Source of the DNA: Rutidosis leptorrhynchoides
Taxonomy: Eukaryota; Streptophyta; Magnoliopsida; Asterales; Asteraceae
DNA length: 64,000 nt
Direction: 5' to 3'
Assembly: GCF_046630445.1 (NCBI RefSeq)
Contig: NC_092341.1
Location: 27,356,001 to 27,420,000, forward strand
Shown: piece after piece, positions 1 through 12,970 of the stretch
How the letters are laid out: the number at the start of each line of letters is the position of its first letter
Numbering within the stretch: the first letter of the stretch is position 1
The notes under the pieces: model-generated
Databases searched by the model: none
Told to the model about the DNA's origin: nothing
Seen by the model: only the letters and a program-made list of their open reading frames with translations
Translations under genes and position numbers: made by a program

Positions 1-423
1 ATCTTAAATATTTCTCGGGTATTACCTACCCGTTAAAATATTTTTACCATTAACAGTTTGTACGAAAGAATTTTTAATCACAATCTTTATGAAAATATAT
101 TTACATATATATTTTCTTCAGATGTAATTATGGATTTAATGAGTCAATGTGATATTAAACTCATCAGATTTACGATTAGAACTATGATACATAATCTCTA
201 AAACATTAGAGTTTACATAATCATCATGTCGAACGAAGATAAATGATGTAGAATGATTTGTGGAACGATAATTATACTCGAGGTACAGAATGAGATGTTG
301 AGGCATGGATTGTTGAAACTTGGGTTGTTGGTGGTACTGGTGCCATTGGTGCTAAGGCTGGTGATGTTACTGGTGTTGGTGATACTGTTGATGATTGCAA
401 ATTGTATACCGTGCTCTCTAAAG

Positions 424-780
424 TTAATACTCGAGCTCGGAGTTTCTAACTTCTTCTACTAACCCGAGTTGTTTATCAATGTGAGGTAGAGGTCGAATTT
501 CTTCTCTAGTTCCATTAATGGTAGTTTCAAGACGAAAAATTCTTGCAAATAGGGTATAAACGGTATTGCGAACGGGTTCGCCGGTGAGCGGGTCAAGTAC
601 TCCAAGGTTAGGTGGTAGATTTGATTCATGATATGGAGTACCTTCTTCCTTTCTCCATAGGGTGAGTATGTCGCGAACCCATCCCCATTTTCTCCAGTAA
701 TCACGGTAGTTGATTGGTTGGTGTGCTCCTGTCACGCTGTCTTCGGAGTCAGAGGAACTTGGTCGATTCGTAGAGGCCAT
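424..780 (-). CDS. Leader ORF of element A, conserved in element B
   Basis: A 118-residue reading frame starting MASTNRP, placed between the primer-binding site and where gag would be expected. A longer in-frame start exists at 930, but the frame upstream of 780 has no counterpart in element B. The N terminus is Ser/Asp/Glu-rich. The middle has the block RKWGWVRDILTLWRKEEG, followed by LTGEPVRNTVYTL. Element B has a recognisable relative of this block at about 32.9-33.3 kb on the same strand. No known domain is recognised. It could be a gag-like or accessory protein of a non-autonomous family. It is part of an old retroelement. Confidence 0.45.
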   Translation of the reverse strand: MASTNRPSSSDSEDSVTGAHQPINYRDYWRKWGWVRDILTLWRKEEGTPYHESNLPPNLGVLDPLTGEPVRNTVYTLFARIFRLETTINGTREEIRPLPHIDKQLGLVEEVRNSELEY

Positions 781-1205
781 CTTAAACGATCTCAGGAAAG
801 ATTTTTGGTATGAAGAGTTTAGTGGCATCAATTGATAGTTAGATGGTATTCTCAATGCATAATTTGCATAGATATATATAGTACCAGGATCCCTTAAATT
901 AAGGAGAAATTTACGAGAGATATCAGGCAAGGTCTACAGTAACAGATACACTAAGATATGAATTATCAGATACGCTAAGATATGAATTTTGTCTATACAC
1001 TATTCATGCAGTCAATGCAGTAAAATGTGTCTAGACTAAGAATAATGAGTAGGTAATTTCCTAAGGATGATAAGCAGATGTTTTCCGATAAAAATGATAA
1101 GCAAAACTTTTGACATGCAGACACGGTCGAAGTCCAGACTCACTAATGCATCCTAACGACTATCAGTTAGGCACGCTAATGCAAGACCTGGTTCGCTAAG
1201 ACCAC

Positions 1206-1220
1206 CGCTCTGATACCAAC
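1206..1220 (-). other. Primer-binding site (tRNA-iMet) of element A
   Basis: On the minus strand this reads GTTGGTATCAGAGCG, containing the TGGTATCAGAGC complement of the plant initiator-methionine tRNA 3' end. It lies directly next to the LTR and fixes the element's orientation as minus. Confidence 0.85.
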
Positions 1221-3985
1221 TGTAGAGACCCGTCCTAATCCATCCGGACGAAGTCCATATCGATTACAAACGATTCACAACAGTTGATTACATCGCGAGG
1301 TAATTGACCTCTATATGACAAATTTTACAAACATTGCATTCGTTTTTAAAAGACAAACTTTCGTTACATCGACAGTTGACAGGCATGTAAAGCATTTCAT
1401 AATATATCCAAATATAATTGACTTAATAATAATCTTGATGAACTCAACGACTCGAATGCAACATCTTTTGAAATATGTCATGAATGACTCCGAGTAATAT
1501 CTCTAATATGAGCAAATGCACAGCGGAAGATTTCTTTCGTACCTGAGAATAAACATGCTTTAAAGTGTCAACCAAAAGGTTGGTGAGTTCATTAGTTTAT
1601 CATAAAGAATCATTTCATAATTTTAATAGACCACAAGATTTCATACTTCCATTTCTCATAATCATACGTCCCATGCATAGAGACAAAAATATCATTCATA
1701 TGGATTGAACACCTGGTAACCGACATTCACAATATGCATATAAGAATATCCCCATCATTCCGGGATCCTCCTTCGGACATGATATAAATTTCGAAGTACT
1801 AAAGCATCCGGTACTTTGGATGGGGCTTGTTGGGCCCGATAGATCTATCTTTAGAGTTCGCGTCAATTAGGGTGTCTGTTCCCTAATTCTTAGATTACCA
1901 GACTTAATAAAAAGGGGCATATTCAGTTTCGATCATTCAACCATAGAACGTAATTTCGATTACTTGTGTCTATTTCGTAAAACAGTTATAAAAGTTGCGC
2001 ATGTATTCTCAGCCCAAAAATATAAAGGGTAAAAAGGTAAATGAAACTCACAATACTGTATTTTGTAGTAAAAATACATATGACGACATTGAACAATGCA
2101 GGGTTGGCCTCGGATTCACGAACCTATATCAAGTATTAACACATTATAGTATAAATCAATTAAGTTTATATATTTGTTATGTATTAATTATTCTTATAAT
2201 ATATTATGATACTTATTTGATATTTAATTAATGTTATATCAATAATATTAGTTGAAACATAATTTTATGTAATATTAGTATATTTTATGTAATAATATAT
2301 TTACATATATATCTTTTGTTTTGTAAAATTAATAATTGTAGAAATACCTAAGTATAATAATAATAATATTAATAATAATAATAATTTTTAAAAGTATAAA
2401 ACTACCTTAGGAGTCAGTTTTAAAAAAATTGCACCAAGCCGAGCTCGAACCCGAGACCTCTCATTCACTCATCAACACCCTTAACCATTCCTCCATTTCA
2501 GTTTTTCTGATTTATAATACAAACCCAAATACTTATCTATTACATGTTTCAACCCACTTCATCTTCTTCACCAAAATCTAAACAATCAAACAACTTCATT
2601 CTTAATAGTCAATCATCAAAATGGTTTTAGGACTTCTAAACAAACATGAAACAAAAAATAAAAATGTGTTCAATTTTGAGTAGACAATAAAAAAATCCTA
2701 CTGCTTGCGAGTAGACAATAAAAAAAATTTTGTTTTCAATTTTGAGTTCGTTTTGGACAATCTTTACAACATGAAACATGTTTCAAATCATTCCTAAAAA
2801 CTATTGAAATCGTCAATTGAACTTAAAACATCAAAACAAGCTCTAATTTCTCCAAGAACAAAACAGTTGACTTTTGACAATTTAACTTTGACTCGCAAAT
2901 TCGAATTCGTTATCAAGAATTGGAACTTGAGATTTTGCAGGAAGTTTAAGTAAATGATTCCTAACAACTCTACATTTTTAGTTTTTGAAATTTGTTTCGA
3001 ATTCACGTTAGTGTATATCACTGTGAAGAACTCAAGAACTCAAAAATTGATTTTTAGATTAAGAGTGTTATAGGTTATGATTACAACATGAATTGTGTTG
3101 TAAATCATTCCTATAATCTTTATGGATCATCAAATTAACTGGAGATATCAAAACAAACTCGAATTTGATTCAAGAACACTTAGTTGACTTTGAAAACCAA
3201 AACTTTGACTCTCAAATTAGAAATTAATAGAAAGAATTGAGGATTGAAAACTTACAGATAGTTTAGATAGACGATTCCTAACATGACTGCATTATTACAT
3301 TTTGAAAATTTGTTCTAAATCAAAATATGGTGAAAAAGATGAATGTACAGAGTGTCGAGCTTATTTTATGGGTTTTCTTTGTTTTCAACTCAAATTGCAG
3401 TTTGTAACTTATATAGAGTGATTAGGTACATGATTTAACAGTTAAATTGATTTCCAATTGATTTGTGAAGTAGACTTGTAACAAACTGGAGACATGAAGT
3501 ACGTAAATTATTTTCATGTGAAGAAAAAAAAATTGATAGTTACTTCTAACATAATGGGATTCCCTATTTTTATTTTTAATAAATATTAATAGTAAATACC
3601 CTAATAATATTAATAATAATTCTAATAAAATAACTAAATAATATCATAAAAATGATAATAAATAAAAATAAGAATTCGTTTAAATCATAAATAAATTTTA
3701 ATCTTAATTATTTTGTACATTATTTTACATTTTCAATTCAAATGATTATTTTGTATTTTATTAATACAACTTAATATGCACTCTTATATTTATACATGTA
3801 TATATATATATTTACATATTTATTTACACACAATTGTTCGTGAATCGTCGGAAATAGTCACAGGTTAAATGAATCTATATAAATAGTTCAAACATTTCGA
3901 GACTCAACATTACAGGCTTTGCTTATTGTGTTTGAACATATAAAGATTAAGTTTTAATTTGGTCGGAAATTTCCGGGTCGTCACA
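1221..3985 (-). repeat. 5' LTR of element A
   Basis: Bounded by TG...CA, about 2.77 kb, AT-rich. The inner edge is fixed by the adjacent primer-binding site and the outer edge by the TCACA terminus, which is also the terminus of element B's LTRs (TCATCACA). No second copy lies in the window, so its age cannot be judged. Confidence 0.75.
2431..2495 (-). other. tRNA-like Pol III promoter-like segment inside LTR of A
   Basis: On the minus strand the segment contains GAATGGTTAAGGGTG, resembling a tRNA A box of the serine type. About 35 bases later comes CGGGTTCGAGCTC, resembling a B box, followed shortly by a T run. This is the layout of a tRNA-derived SINE head or tRNA relic. It does not form a credible complete tRNA as read by eye. 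It could be a SINE fragment taken up by the LTR. Confidence 0.35.
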
Positions 3986-4004
3986 AATCTACCCTTAATC
4001 ATCT

Positions 4005-6208
4005 GATCTGACGTGTTAATCCATAAACTAATCCTTATTAACACTAATTAACACTTTTAATATCCACGCTTACTTAACCCTATAGAAATCCCAAATAGCT
4101 TAACCTGTTCAGAAATCCAAATACTCTCTTCTCCTACGCTGGATCTACGACCCATCGCATACCAACCCTAAACCTGAAATTATTCCACCGGAAACCACTC
4201 CGACCCATCGCCTACAAACACAATACCTCTATTGATTCCACCGGAAAACACACCGATTTATGATTCGGATTCAATATAATATCATGCGACTGACAAACCA
4301 AAAAAACGATCGCCATAACAACCTTTCGTCATCTATCTCCGATCAGAACATTCCATCAAAGCTTTTCTCTAATCAGGTATCTTAGTAAACGTTCGTATTA
4401 ACTTTCTGTTTTTAACACACGCATAGATGAATCCAGTTACTGTTTACTTGAGGATTTCAAATAATAGGGTTTGTATTTCATATTAAAAAAATCAGATTTC
4501 TTACATATTATTAATTTATTATGTTACGAAATTATAATCGATGAAATCTGTGAATTCATAATGGTATATAAAGTTTTTAAAACAAGTTTGTAGTCAAAAT
4601 TATAATCGATGTAATCGTCTGCATATAACCATGTTTTCCTGAATGTTTTTATTATGTTACTAACATATATTGTATGTAATCTGTAAATTCATTGTGTTGT
4701 TTTTACTATTGTTTTTTTTGTATGTTCATTAGCACTATATATTTGTTGTGTGGTACTGATTAATAATAATAAAAAAAAACTCTGCAACTACTAATAATAA
4801 CTGAACAAAATATATTCAATTGATATTAAAATTTTTAAAAATCCGCCAAATAAATTTTAAATTTTTTATATTAGGATAAGATCCCTAATCACAATTAATT
4901 TTAAATGTGTTGTATCTTTATGTTCTTTTTAACTTTTTGTGACATTCTGATTGATTTGTTGATGATCATAAAAACCTTTTTCTTGATATGTTGTGATCAT
5001 GAACTGTTCGGTATTTGCGAGATTTTTAGATGGCCAAAGGAGTTCAATAGGAGAACTATGCATTTTATCTTCTACTTTTTTAAAGCCAACACTGTGTGTT
5101 TGTGGGTTGAGTGCAGGACCAGCTGGAGGAGCCATATGGTACTGATGAGGATAGATGTGTAGAAAAGATTTTAGATTGACCATTCAGTTTTATAAGTATG
5201 GATTAGAGTCCGATTAGATTGAGCCGTCGGTACAAGTATGCATCTCCACAATAAATGGTTAAGTTCCATCCGCATACAAAGTTCATGATACTTTCCATCT
5301 ATTGCTAACTGAGCCTTACTTTCAGGTACAATAATAAGGTATTTGGATAACTTTCACTTTTGTTGTGGCTTATAAGGCACTGCAACATGTTAGCACTAAT
5401 ATGAACATTCAAATTGTGTTCCTTCACATACAATTCATAATTCAGTATACACCAGCCACATGTTATTTTTGTATTGATAATCTCTTAATGTAAGTTTGGT
5501 TTCTATGGTGCAGAGAATGGTCATTTCATCGTCATCATACAAGGCTGTTTAGGACGTTGTTATGAACAATGTGTTGGTTTGTTAGTTTCAAGAATCAGTC
5601 AATGGAGGTTTGTGTCCACTAAAATAGCTATGTATTTGATATCATTCATTTCACTTTAACTATTATATTAAAATAAAATGGTTAAAATAAGTACTTAATA
5701 TTGCGATAATGAAAAGAGTATCGATAAAAATCTTGGTCTTCAACATGCTTACTGTCCGAAGATATTTACCAGATTCTATACCAATACCATTATATGTCAA
5801 TAATATGGATATATATGCTAATCGGTTTAGTCTTAACTTCTTTTGACCAATATTTTGATTTTGATTACATATCTTGACTGAGCATATCACGTCTTTGTTT
5901 TCGGAATGGTATAGTTGCATAAAGAGATAACAATATTGTATAGTGGGATTAGTAGATTTCCACATATGTTTAATGGGTTTAATTGAACAGACATAAAATA
6001 CGAGTCGATTGATTGTTAATTCATATATGTAGAACTTGACATGGCAATTTTCTAATCATTTGATTTGTGTCTTTTAGTTTTTGAAGATCAATTGGCTCCG
6101 GAAAGAAACCAGATGGTGACGATAAGGTATGGATCGTTATGATTTGGAGTTAAATTATGGATTTGAGCAAAGACACGATATGCTCAAATGCATTTGTATC
6201 AAATGCAT
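4005..6208 (+). other. Exon-like pieces of unknown origin in Helitron 1
   Basis: 4080-4378 reads like a 5' UTR or first exon (C-rich, CTCTCTTCTCC tract, ending CTAATCAG|GTATCT as a splice donor). At 5119 an acceptor-like GTGCAG is followed by an open stretch beginning DQLEEPYGTDEDR that ends after about 20 codons. At 5514 GGTGCAG precedes another short exon-like stretch. None could be assigned to a gene. The rest (4380-5100, 5640-6050) is AT-rich with no feature I can support. Confidence 0.3.
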
Positions 6209-7272
6209 TTGACCCGTCGTCCAGGAACAGGGAAAACATTGTCTTCATTGATGAAATGATGCTGTTGGGGGTCAACGTGGACGAACTTTAAATTTTGAGC
6301 GTGACCAGACACTAAACCAGGTAACGTTTACTCTCATGATTTGACTTTTGAGGTCAAACTTATGATCAACCTGCCGAGGGATACTTTGGTGTGTGTACAG
6401 TTGTTGTGTCAACCTTTGATTTAAAGGTGTCAAGATGGGTTTAAAATATGTCACTTATAAGTAGTACGAGTGTTTACGGGTTGAGATGGGTTCACTTTAA
6501 TCCATTTCTTTTTCCTTTCCGTATGTTTATTTCGTGTATGAAAATATTGTGATAATTACGATTAAAAAAACAGTTATGTTGCTATAGTACAAGTCTTTGA
6601 TTAAATACAGATGGGGTATGCTCATTTTAAATTAGATATCATGCACTTTTTAACTTGATTAACTCATTAACATGTTTCCTTTCTAAATAACTGATAGATT
6701 TCCCGATATGAAGCATCGAGATAAAATACAATCTTAATAAACTTTTATATTAGTAGATAGCATGTCTGGCAAACAGGTCGGGTTGGCTTAAGGATCAAAT
6801 CGGTTTGGATGAAGGATAGAATGGGTTTGGGTCGTAATGGTTTTAAATGGATTAAACGGGTTGGATTGAGACCCGGGGCGGTCGGATTGGGTCCAGGCCT
6901 ATTTTCTTCTGTATTTTTCTAAAGTTTGCATAAATGAAAGAATTGCCCTATAGTAGATATGTTGCAACTGCCACATTTAATTTTCAGTGGGATAAAAATG
7001 TGTTTCTTTTATAGATTGCTATACACAAGTCTAAGCAATGATCTTTTATGTTTTTATTAGCTTTTGACATAAATGGATGGTATTAGCAAAGAGGAAAGTG
7101 TGGTGGTTACAGCTGCTACAAACCGAGCTGAAACACTGGCGTGGTCGTAATGGTTTTAAATGGATTCAACCTTGATGAGACCTGCTTGGTTTTCGAGAAA
7201 CGTTGGTGTAGATGAGCCAAACGAGAGTGGACGAAAAGACATTTTTACCCTTTACTTGAGAGATGTCCCGAT
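6209..7272 (+). pseudogene. AAA+ ATPase relic (FtsH/Cdc48-like), captured fragments
   Basis: Pieces of an AAA+ ATPase lie in the right order on one strand. At 6215-6250 one frame reads RRPGTGKTL (Walker A) and an overlapping frame reads ENIVFIDEM (Walker B), as if the roughly 50-60 residues normally between them were deleted. An exon at 7061-7272 has a canonical acceptor (TTTTTATTAG) and donor (GAT|GTAAGT). It reads LLT, a stop where Glu is expected, then MDGISKEESVVVTAATNR, matching the LLTEMDG...ATNR core. After a frame change it reads LMRPAWFSRNVGVDEPNESG and IFTLYLRDVP, matching the RPGRFDR second-region segment. With stops, a frame change and an internal deletion it cannot encode a working enzyme. 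FtsH is my first choice over Cdc48 (ATNRAETL). Confidence 0.6.
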
Positions 7273-8970
7273 GTAAGTATTTGACTATATTTTAAGTGTG
7301 TTTTATGAGCTATATTTGCAAATCCTTACCTTAATTTCTGCTTATATTAAAAACTTGTATGCACTATTGGCAGCTAAACAGATTTAAACAAATGGCATGA
7401 GCTCTGGATAAGAACGGTTTAACTATTTTAAAGATGATCCATTTGATGAAGAAGAGACTGAGGGTTAAATTTCGTTATGAAAGGTTTAAGTTTCTTTATG
7501 CGTGAATTTTACAATTCATGTTACTTGATTTATACTCATGTAGTGGTAGTTATAGGAGTGTTGGACCGTTGGTTGCTTACAAAATGGTAAAAACTATTTT
7601 TAATTTTTATTTATTTAGAAGGTTAATTCTCCTAATTCATAATCATTCTAAACAGTTCGATCCACCCATTTTGACACATGGAATTTATTTTTCAATTCAC
7701 AAAGGAGGTGTTCCCACAACGTCATTCAGATGATGAGGGAGGGAAGGTAAGTTCCTAACCTTGCTTATATGATTTCATTTTTTGGATGTATGCTATATAG
7801 TTTTGACTATTGACTATTTGCAAGTCTCATTAGGCGTATTTAATGTTTAATATGGTATTCATTTGTGCTGATGACAGTTAAATGTCATGAAGATCTAAAC
7901 AACTTTGATATCGGCTGCCGACATGTATCTACTCGAGGTTGAAGAAGAACACAGTGTATGGTAACGAAGAATCATGATCTTGAAGTACAAGGGTTTGGTC
8001 AATTTTGATTTCATATGCTGTGGCTAACTTAATTTGTGAAGAAGCAACCAAATGCATATAGGACTAGGGAAATAAATGTGAAGGTCTGTGCCTTTTTTTT
8101 TTTTACATGTTACATGTATATGAAATGTGATTTACATTTCTTTTTGGTTTAGAATCTTTAGATTAGAAATATGAGTTCGTTATTCTGTTTTATTTGTTTT
8201 GGCGCTAGAATTCACATACAATGTGCATATATATACTTTTTACATTATACATATATCTTTGTACATAATTGTTAACCAAATCCAAATTAGACTTCTTGAG
8301 CAAATATCAACGATTACAAATATTAGCGATATACTGAATCTTGATCGACTAAAATATCAACTATTACAAATATCGTTGATATCTATTGGGTGGAGTAAAA
8401 CACTTCAATTGTATGAAGGCCGAGTCCATGATGGACAAAATACTAATCACATGATGTAAGACTTCATAACAACTGATAAATGTAGTTTTAAACCGTATGA
8501 ACATTATCTTCCAGTCCCCAATGTGTGATCATTGAAATGTTCTTTTTTATCTATATCTTTAGTTCGACCTACAATTAATTGACGGTTTGGTTAGAAAACA
8601 TGTAGGCTCTGTATCATGGAGCACTATGCAAGTTATTTTTTGTAGACGATGGTAGTAGCAGACATCCTTCAAAAAAAAAAAAGAACTTTTGATGAGTCAA
8701 GAGTTCATTGCTAACACCTTTGAATTTTATCATATGGTAGTCAAGTTATGCTTATTACGGTTTACTCATATAACTGGTGAGAGATTGAACACAACAAACA
8801 TCATGCTTTTATTTGTGTATTTTGGAGAGTGATTAAAATTGTTATATATTCACTTTAATATTTAGTACGTTATATTACAAGTTCAAATCATGTATGACAT
8901 TAGATTCATCGTAATTGTAGCATACACCTAATCGGTCTTGATACGAACGTTTTCGATTACTATTTTATAA
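7273..8970 (+). other. Non-coding body of Helitron 1
   Basis: AT-rich sequence with a few short open stretches. One near 7425-7470 reads FKDDPFDEEETEG and may be a further captured exon. No protein family is recognised, and no transposase or Rep/helicase motif is visible. Confidence 0.3.
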
Positions 8971-9004
8971 AGCTGCCGTGCAACGCACGAGCTCTTAAAT
9001 CTAG
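8971..9004 (+). other. Helitron 3' terminus: hairpin plus CTAG
   Basis: GCCGTGC-AAC-GCACGAGC forms a short GC-rich hairpin in AT-rich surroundings. Eleven bases later the element ends CTAG with a T after it. This arrangement defines Helitron 3' ends in plants. Confidence 0.7.
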
Positions 9005-9123
9005 TGGTAACTATAAAGCTGAATACATTCTGATTTAGATTAAAGGATTTGATTCCACAAATAAAATCGAAACCCATATATATAAAATAAACTTCATTAT
9101 TTGATTCGATTTTAATAGTATTA

Positions 9124-9850
<727 letters not shown>

Positions 9851-10222
9851 TATATATATTATAATTATAATTATAATCTATCTATTCTATTCTATATATA
9901 ATAACAAAACTTAAAATAGATTATTTTTAGAATACAAAATTAATCTTAACCCTTCATTAAATTAATCATCAATAATCTAGACCCTTAATTTTCTACTGAT
10001 ATTTGTTATAAGCTCATAATCATAGCTTTGAATTGTTTGATTAATAAAACACCCTTCTAAATATTTGGGGCGGCCTTTTCTTTTGGATCTCCTCTTCAAA
10101 AAAACACGTAATTCGCATACAACTACAACTTAAAAACCCTAATTTCCTCTACAAACAAACACGACAACCTATCACAAAATCGAGAATCAATTCTTCCTTC
10201 ACCTACATCAAATTCGCATAGG

Positions 10223-10287
10223 ATGATAGCACAAGAAGAATATTTTGATGTCGTATTTGTCATCGGAGAAATCAATCAATCCATAAG
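10223..10287 (+). other. Exon-like start in Helitron 2
   Basis: ATG followed by an open frame beginning MIAQEEYFDVVFVIGEINQS, ending AAG|GTATGA as a splice donor. It is preceded by a 5' UTR-like stretch (10120-10222). The protein is not recognised. It is probably the first exon of a captured gene or of a chimeric Helitron transcript. Confidence 0.3.
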
Positions 10288-11489
10288 GTATGAAAATTAA
10301 TAATGAATGGCTGCTGTATATAAATGCTAATACTAATATTTCTTTCTTATGAGATTGCGTAAGTGATATTATGAAGCAATGCCATGAAATATTTGTTTGA
10401 CTACATTTTCATGATTTTAATTACTTACTTTTGTTATTCAGATGATACTTTTGGATGCTATTTTGAGTTGTTTTACAGGATGAACTATCCCGAACAAAGT
10501 TGTTGGGATAGTGTTATGCATAAAAAAGTGCTTTAAAGTGATCAAACGCTCAAACCTTTGTATCAATGTGTTGGTGGTGTGACTATTCTGCTATGTAAGC
10601 ATCATCTTCATCTATACGGTATATAGAGCATATTGCTTTTGTCATACTACAATTATGGTAAGCTATGTATATTTAATATTTCATATGATATGAGAATTAG
10701 ATGCACCACATGTTTCACTCAAAGTCAAGGTCACAATTTTGATCCACTTGAGGTCAAAATCGATGCAGTTATATATTTATGTTCCATATTAAATCGGGTC
10801 AAAAAACACCACCTAAAAAGGATCAGTAAGATGACATGAAACCCGAGGACATATGACTACATAAATTATATACCTATACCTATTTAATCAATAACATAAC
10901 TTAGGGTTTCTCCTGCTGTGATGCACGTTTAACTATTACAATACTTTACTTATGCCAGTATGTATTATATTTAATCACAGATTTAAAAGGATATCTATAC
11001 AAATCAATGTAAATATTAGTATTGAAATTTAAAGTCAAAAGCACCATTTACCCGTTTGGTATACGATTCTTATTGATAAAAAGTAAGCTGTTTAGAGTAA
11101 CCATAAGAAAATCTAAATGACAATAAAATTTTGTTTTGTTGAGCAGTGTATTGGTGGAAGGGACACCACCAACAATCCAGTGGTATTGGGCTGTTCTGAG
11201 GATGAAGGCAACATTAGTTGCATTGGTGGATGAAAAGAGATCAACCCTCACAACTGATATTATAAAATGATTTGAAGAAGGTAAGTGCCTATGTTAAAAT
11301 AAAAAAGCTAATTTAGGGATGGTGAGTATTCACAAAAAATGCTGTGTTTTTTACTTTACCTTTTCCCCCAATTTTTATATTGTAGTAAGTATTTTGTATA
11401 AGAAACCGAGTCAAAGCAACAAAAACCGGTCAAAATTCCAACTTCTTAACCGAAGATGACAAAATATAAATATAAATGGGTATCAAAGT

Positions 11490-11773
11490 ATTCAGATTGA
11501 ATTGGGCAAAAAGCACCAGAATTCTTATCTGGAGTGAACCGCGGGTAGGGTCATAAAAATGGGTTGGGTGATCAATTGGGTAATGATGGTTCGGTTCAAC
11601 CTGAGGTTTTCTATTTGGGTTGCGGTCATTGGTATGCACTTAGAGAGCTTGAGATTGCAACGAATGGTTTTGCTGATGAAAATGTGATTGGTGAAGTTGG
11701 TTATGGGATTGTTTATTGTGTGATTTTGGAAGATAATTCTATTGTTGCTGTTAAGAATTTACTTAATAACAAG
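11490..11773 (+). pseudogene. Receptor-like Ser/Thr kinase exon fragment (At1g01540-like)
   Basis: One frame reads QIELGKKHQ and, after a frame change, PEVFYLGCGHWYALRELEIA, then TNGFADENVIGEVGYGIVY and AVKNLLNN. This is the pre-kinase segment and the start of the kinase domain of a plant receptor-like cytoplasmic kinase, with the glycine-rich loop (GEVGYGIVY; the usual second glycine is valine here) and the ATP-binding lysine of AVK. Homology stops where the parent gene has an exon end (NNK then GTTATA). The rest of the kinase is absent, so it is a captured, non-functional piece. It lies in Helitron 2 on the Helitron's plus strand. Confidence 0.7.
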
Positions 11774-12244
11774 TTATATTTTTACTACAAGAACTTACAT
11801 TATTATTTGGTAAATTTCAACACAGTTACCAAGTTTTTTTTAACATGGGTAATACCTTTGAAAAGGTAGCAACTTTAACCCATTTATTTAGGAATGAGTG
11901 ATTTGGATTACATTTTACATCAAAATGTTCAAACAAGTTAGTTTATAAATTTTTGTATAAAATATTAAAATCAAACAGGCTAACAGGTTGAATGGGTTAA
12001 GACCTGAAGTGTGTCAAAATGCATACCTTCAATTTTTTCATTCAAAATTCTGTTTAGTTATTATTAGTCATGTTTGGTAGCTTAGAAGTATTCAAGGAAA
12101 AAAAGGAAAAACAATTTTAACGGGCCATCCCGCCTTTTTCAACCCATAGTTGTTTTCTTGAATACTTTAAGTCGTGGATAATTTTTTCGTGAATACTTTA
12201 AATCCCATTGATTTATTTTTTTAATGTATGCATCATTTGTTTAG

Positions 12245-12360
12245 GTCTAACTGGAAACAGTTTGGCAGGTATTCCATTGTTTTGTTACACTTTGAAGCAT
12301 TTCGGCTACGAATGGCACCAGCTTTACATGGCGTTTGTTCGCTTCATGGGCATCAATTAG
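12245..12360 (+). other. Open stretch after a splice acceptor, unassigned
   Basis: After TTGTTTAG, two frames stay open for over 30 codons; one reads GLTGNSLAGIPLFCYTLKHF. No family is recognised. It may be a further captured exon. The flanking 11774-12240 and 12361-12960 hold nothing I can support. Confidence 0.2.
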
Positions 12361-12970
12361 AGATTTTGTGTTTCAATAATTAAGAGATTTTGTACCTTTG
12401 TATATCATTGCAGGTGACATTTTCTTATCACCCACTACGGTGATATTTTGAGATGGTGTTTTCATCTGTTTTTAAATGGGCATCAATTTAAGATTCTTCT
12501 TCTATCTTAAAGGTTCTACGAAAGGGTATCTATTCAAATGTCCCCAATGGTTGGTGAATTGTTATGAGCAGGTAATACATCGTTCGAATGGGGCATATGT
12601 TATGTAGATGATTGTCTATAACTACTTATATTTAGTTTTATACTTGGCAACTCAAATGAGTTGGGTAATGGGTAAAAAATAGACTGATATTACTGTGTGC
12701 TGGTTAAAGAATATCTAAAGTTTGTCTACATAACAAATTATACACGGATTTGTTTGTTATTTACAACATAGTATGATTGTAAAATCTGTTGACTAACACC
12801 GATTCTTTTCTGGATTACTGTAAATAAAGTTTACAACGTTATTATTCACTCTTTTTGGATTATAAGTTATGATTCCTAATTAAGTTTTTGAAGTTCACTT
12901 TATCGGATCAATATGAGTAAATGTGTATCGCGAATGTATACTTCATTACTAGAAATATTCTTTTCATAAT

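Larger units (their letters stand above)
1..3985 (-). mobile_element. LTR retrotransposon A, 5' part (LTR, PBS, leader ORF)
   Basis: A minus-strand LTR element that leaves the window at base 1. Its 5' LTR (1221-3985) begins TGTAGAG and ends GTCACA. A primer-binding site matching initiator-Met tRNA abuts it at 1206-1220, and a leader region with one ORF follows. The internal sequence at 1-220 is clearly related to internal sequence of element B at about 32120-32340, and the 1.70-1.94 kb part of its LTR matches part of element C's LTR (about 40.65-40.89 kb). No gag-pol is visible in the part present. The five bases after the LTR (AATCT) should be one target-site copy; the other lies outside the window. 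Confidence 0.75.
3991..9004 (+). mobile_element. Helitron 1 (3' part), carrying gene fragments
   Basis: The 3' terminus is clear: a CGTGC-AAC-GCACG hairpin at 8977-8989, then CTCTTAAAT and CTAG at 9001-9004 followed by T, the plant Helitron end signature. The 5' end (TC) is not in view. It probably lies beyond element A, whose target site is at 3986-3990. The body holds exon-like pieces with splice signals, including AAA+ ATPase relics on the same strand, as expected of a gene-capturing non-autonomous Helitron. No Rep/helicase is present. The left limit is inferred. Confidence 0.55.

Noticed and set aside
253-462. Leu/Val-rich plus-strand frame, and a similar one at 32751-32990
   Set aside because: Opposite-strand shadows of the GGTGNTG-type repeat in the leader ORF region of elements A and B.
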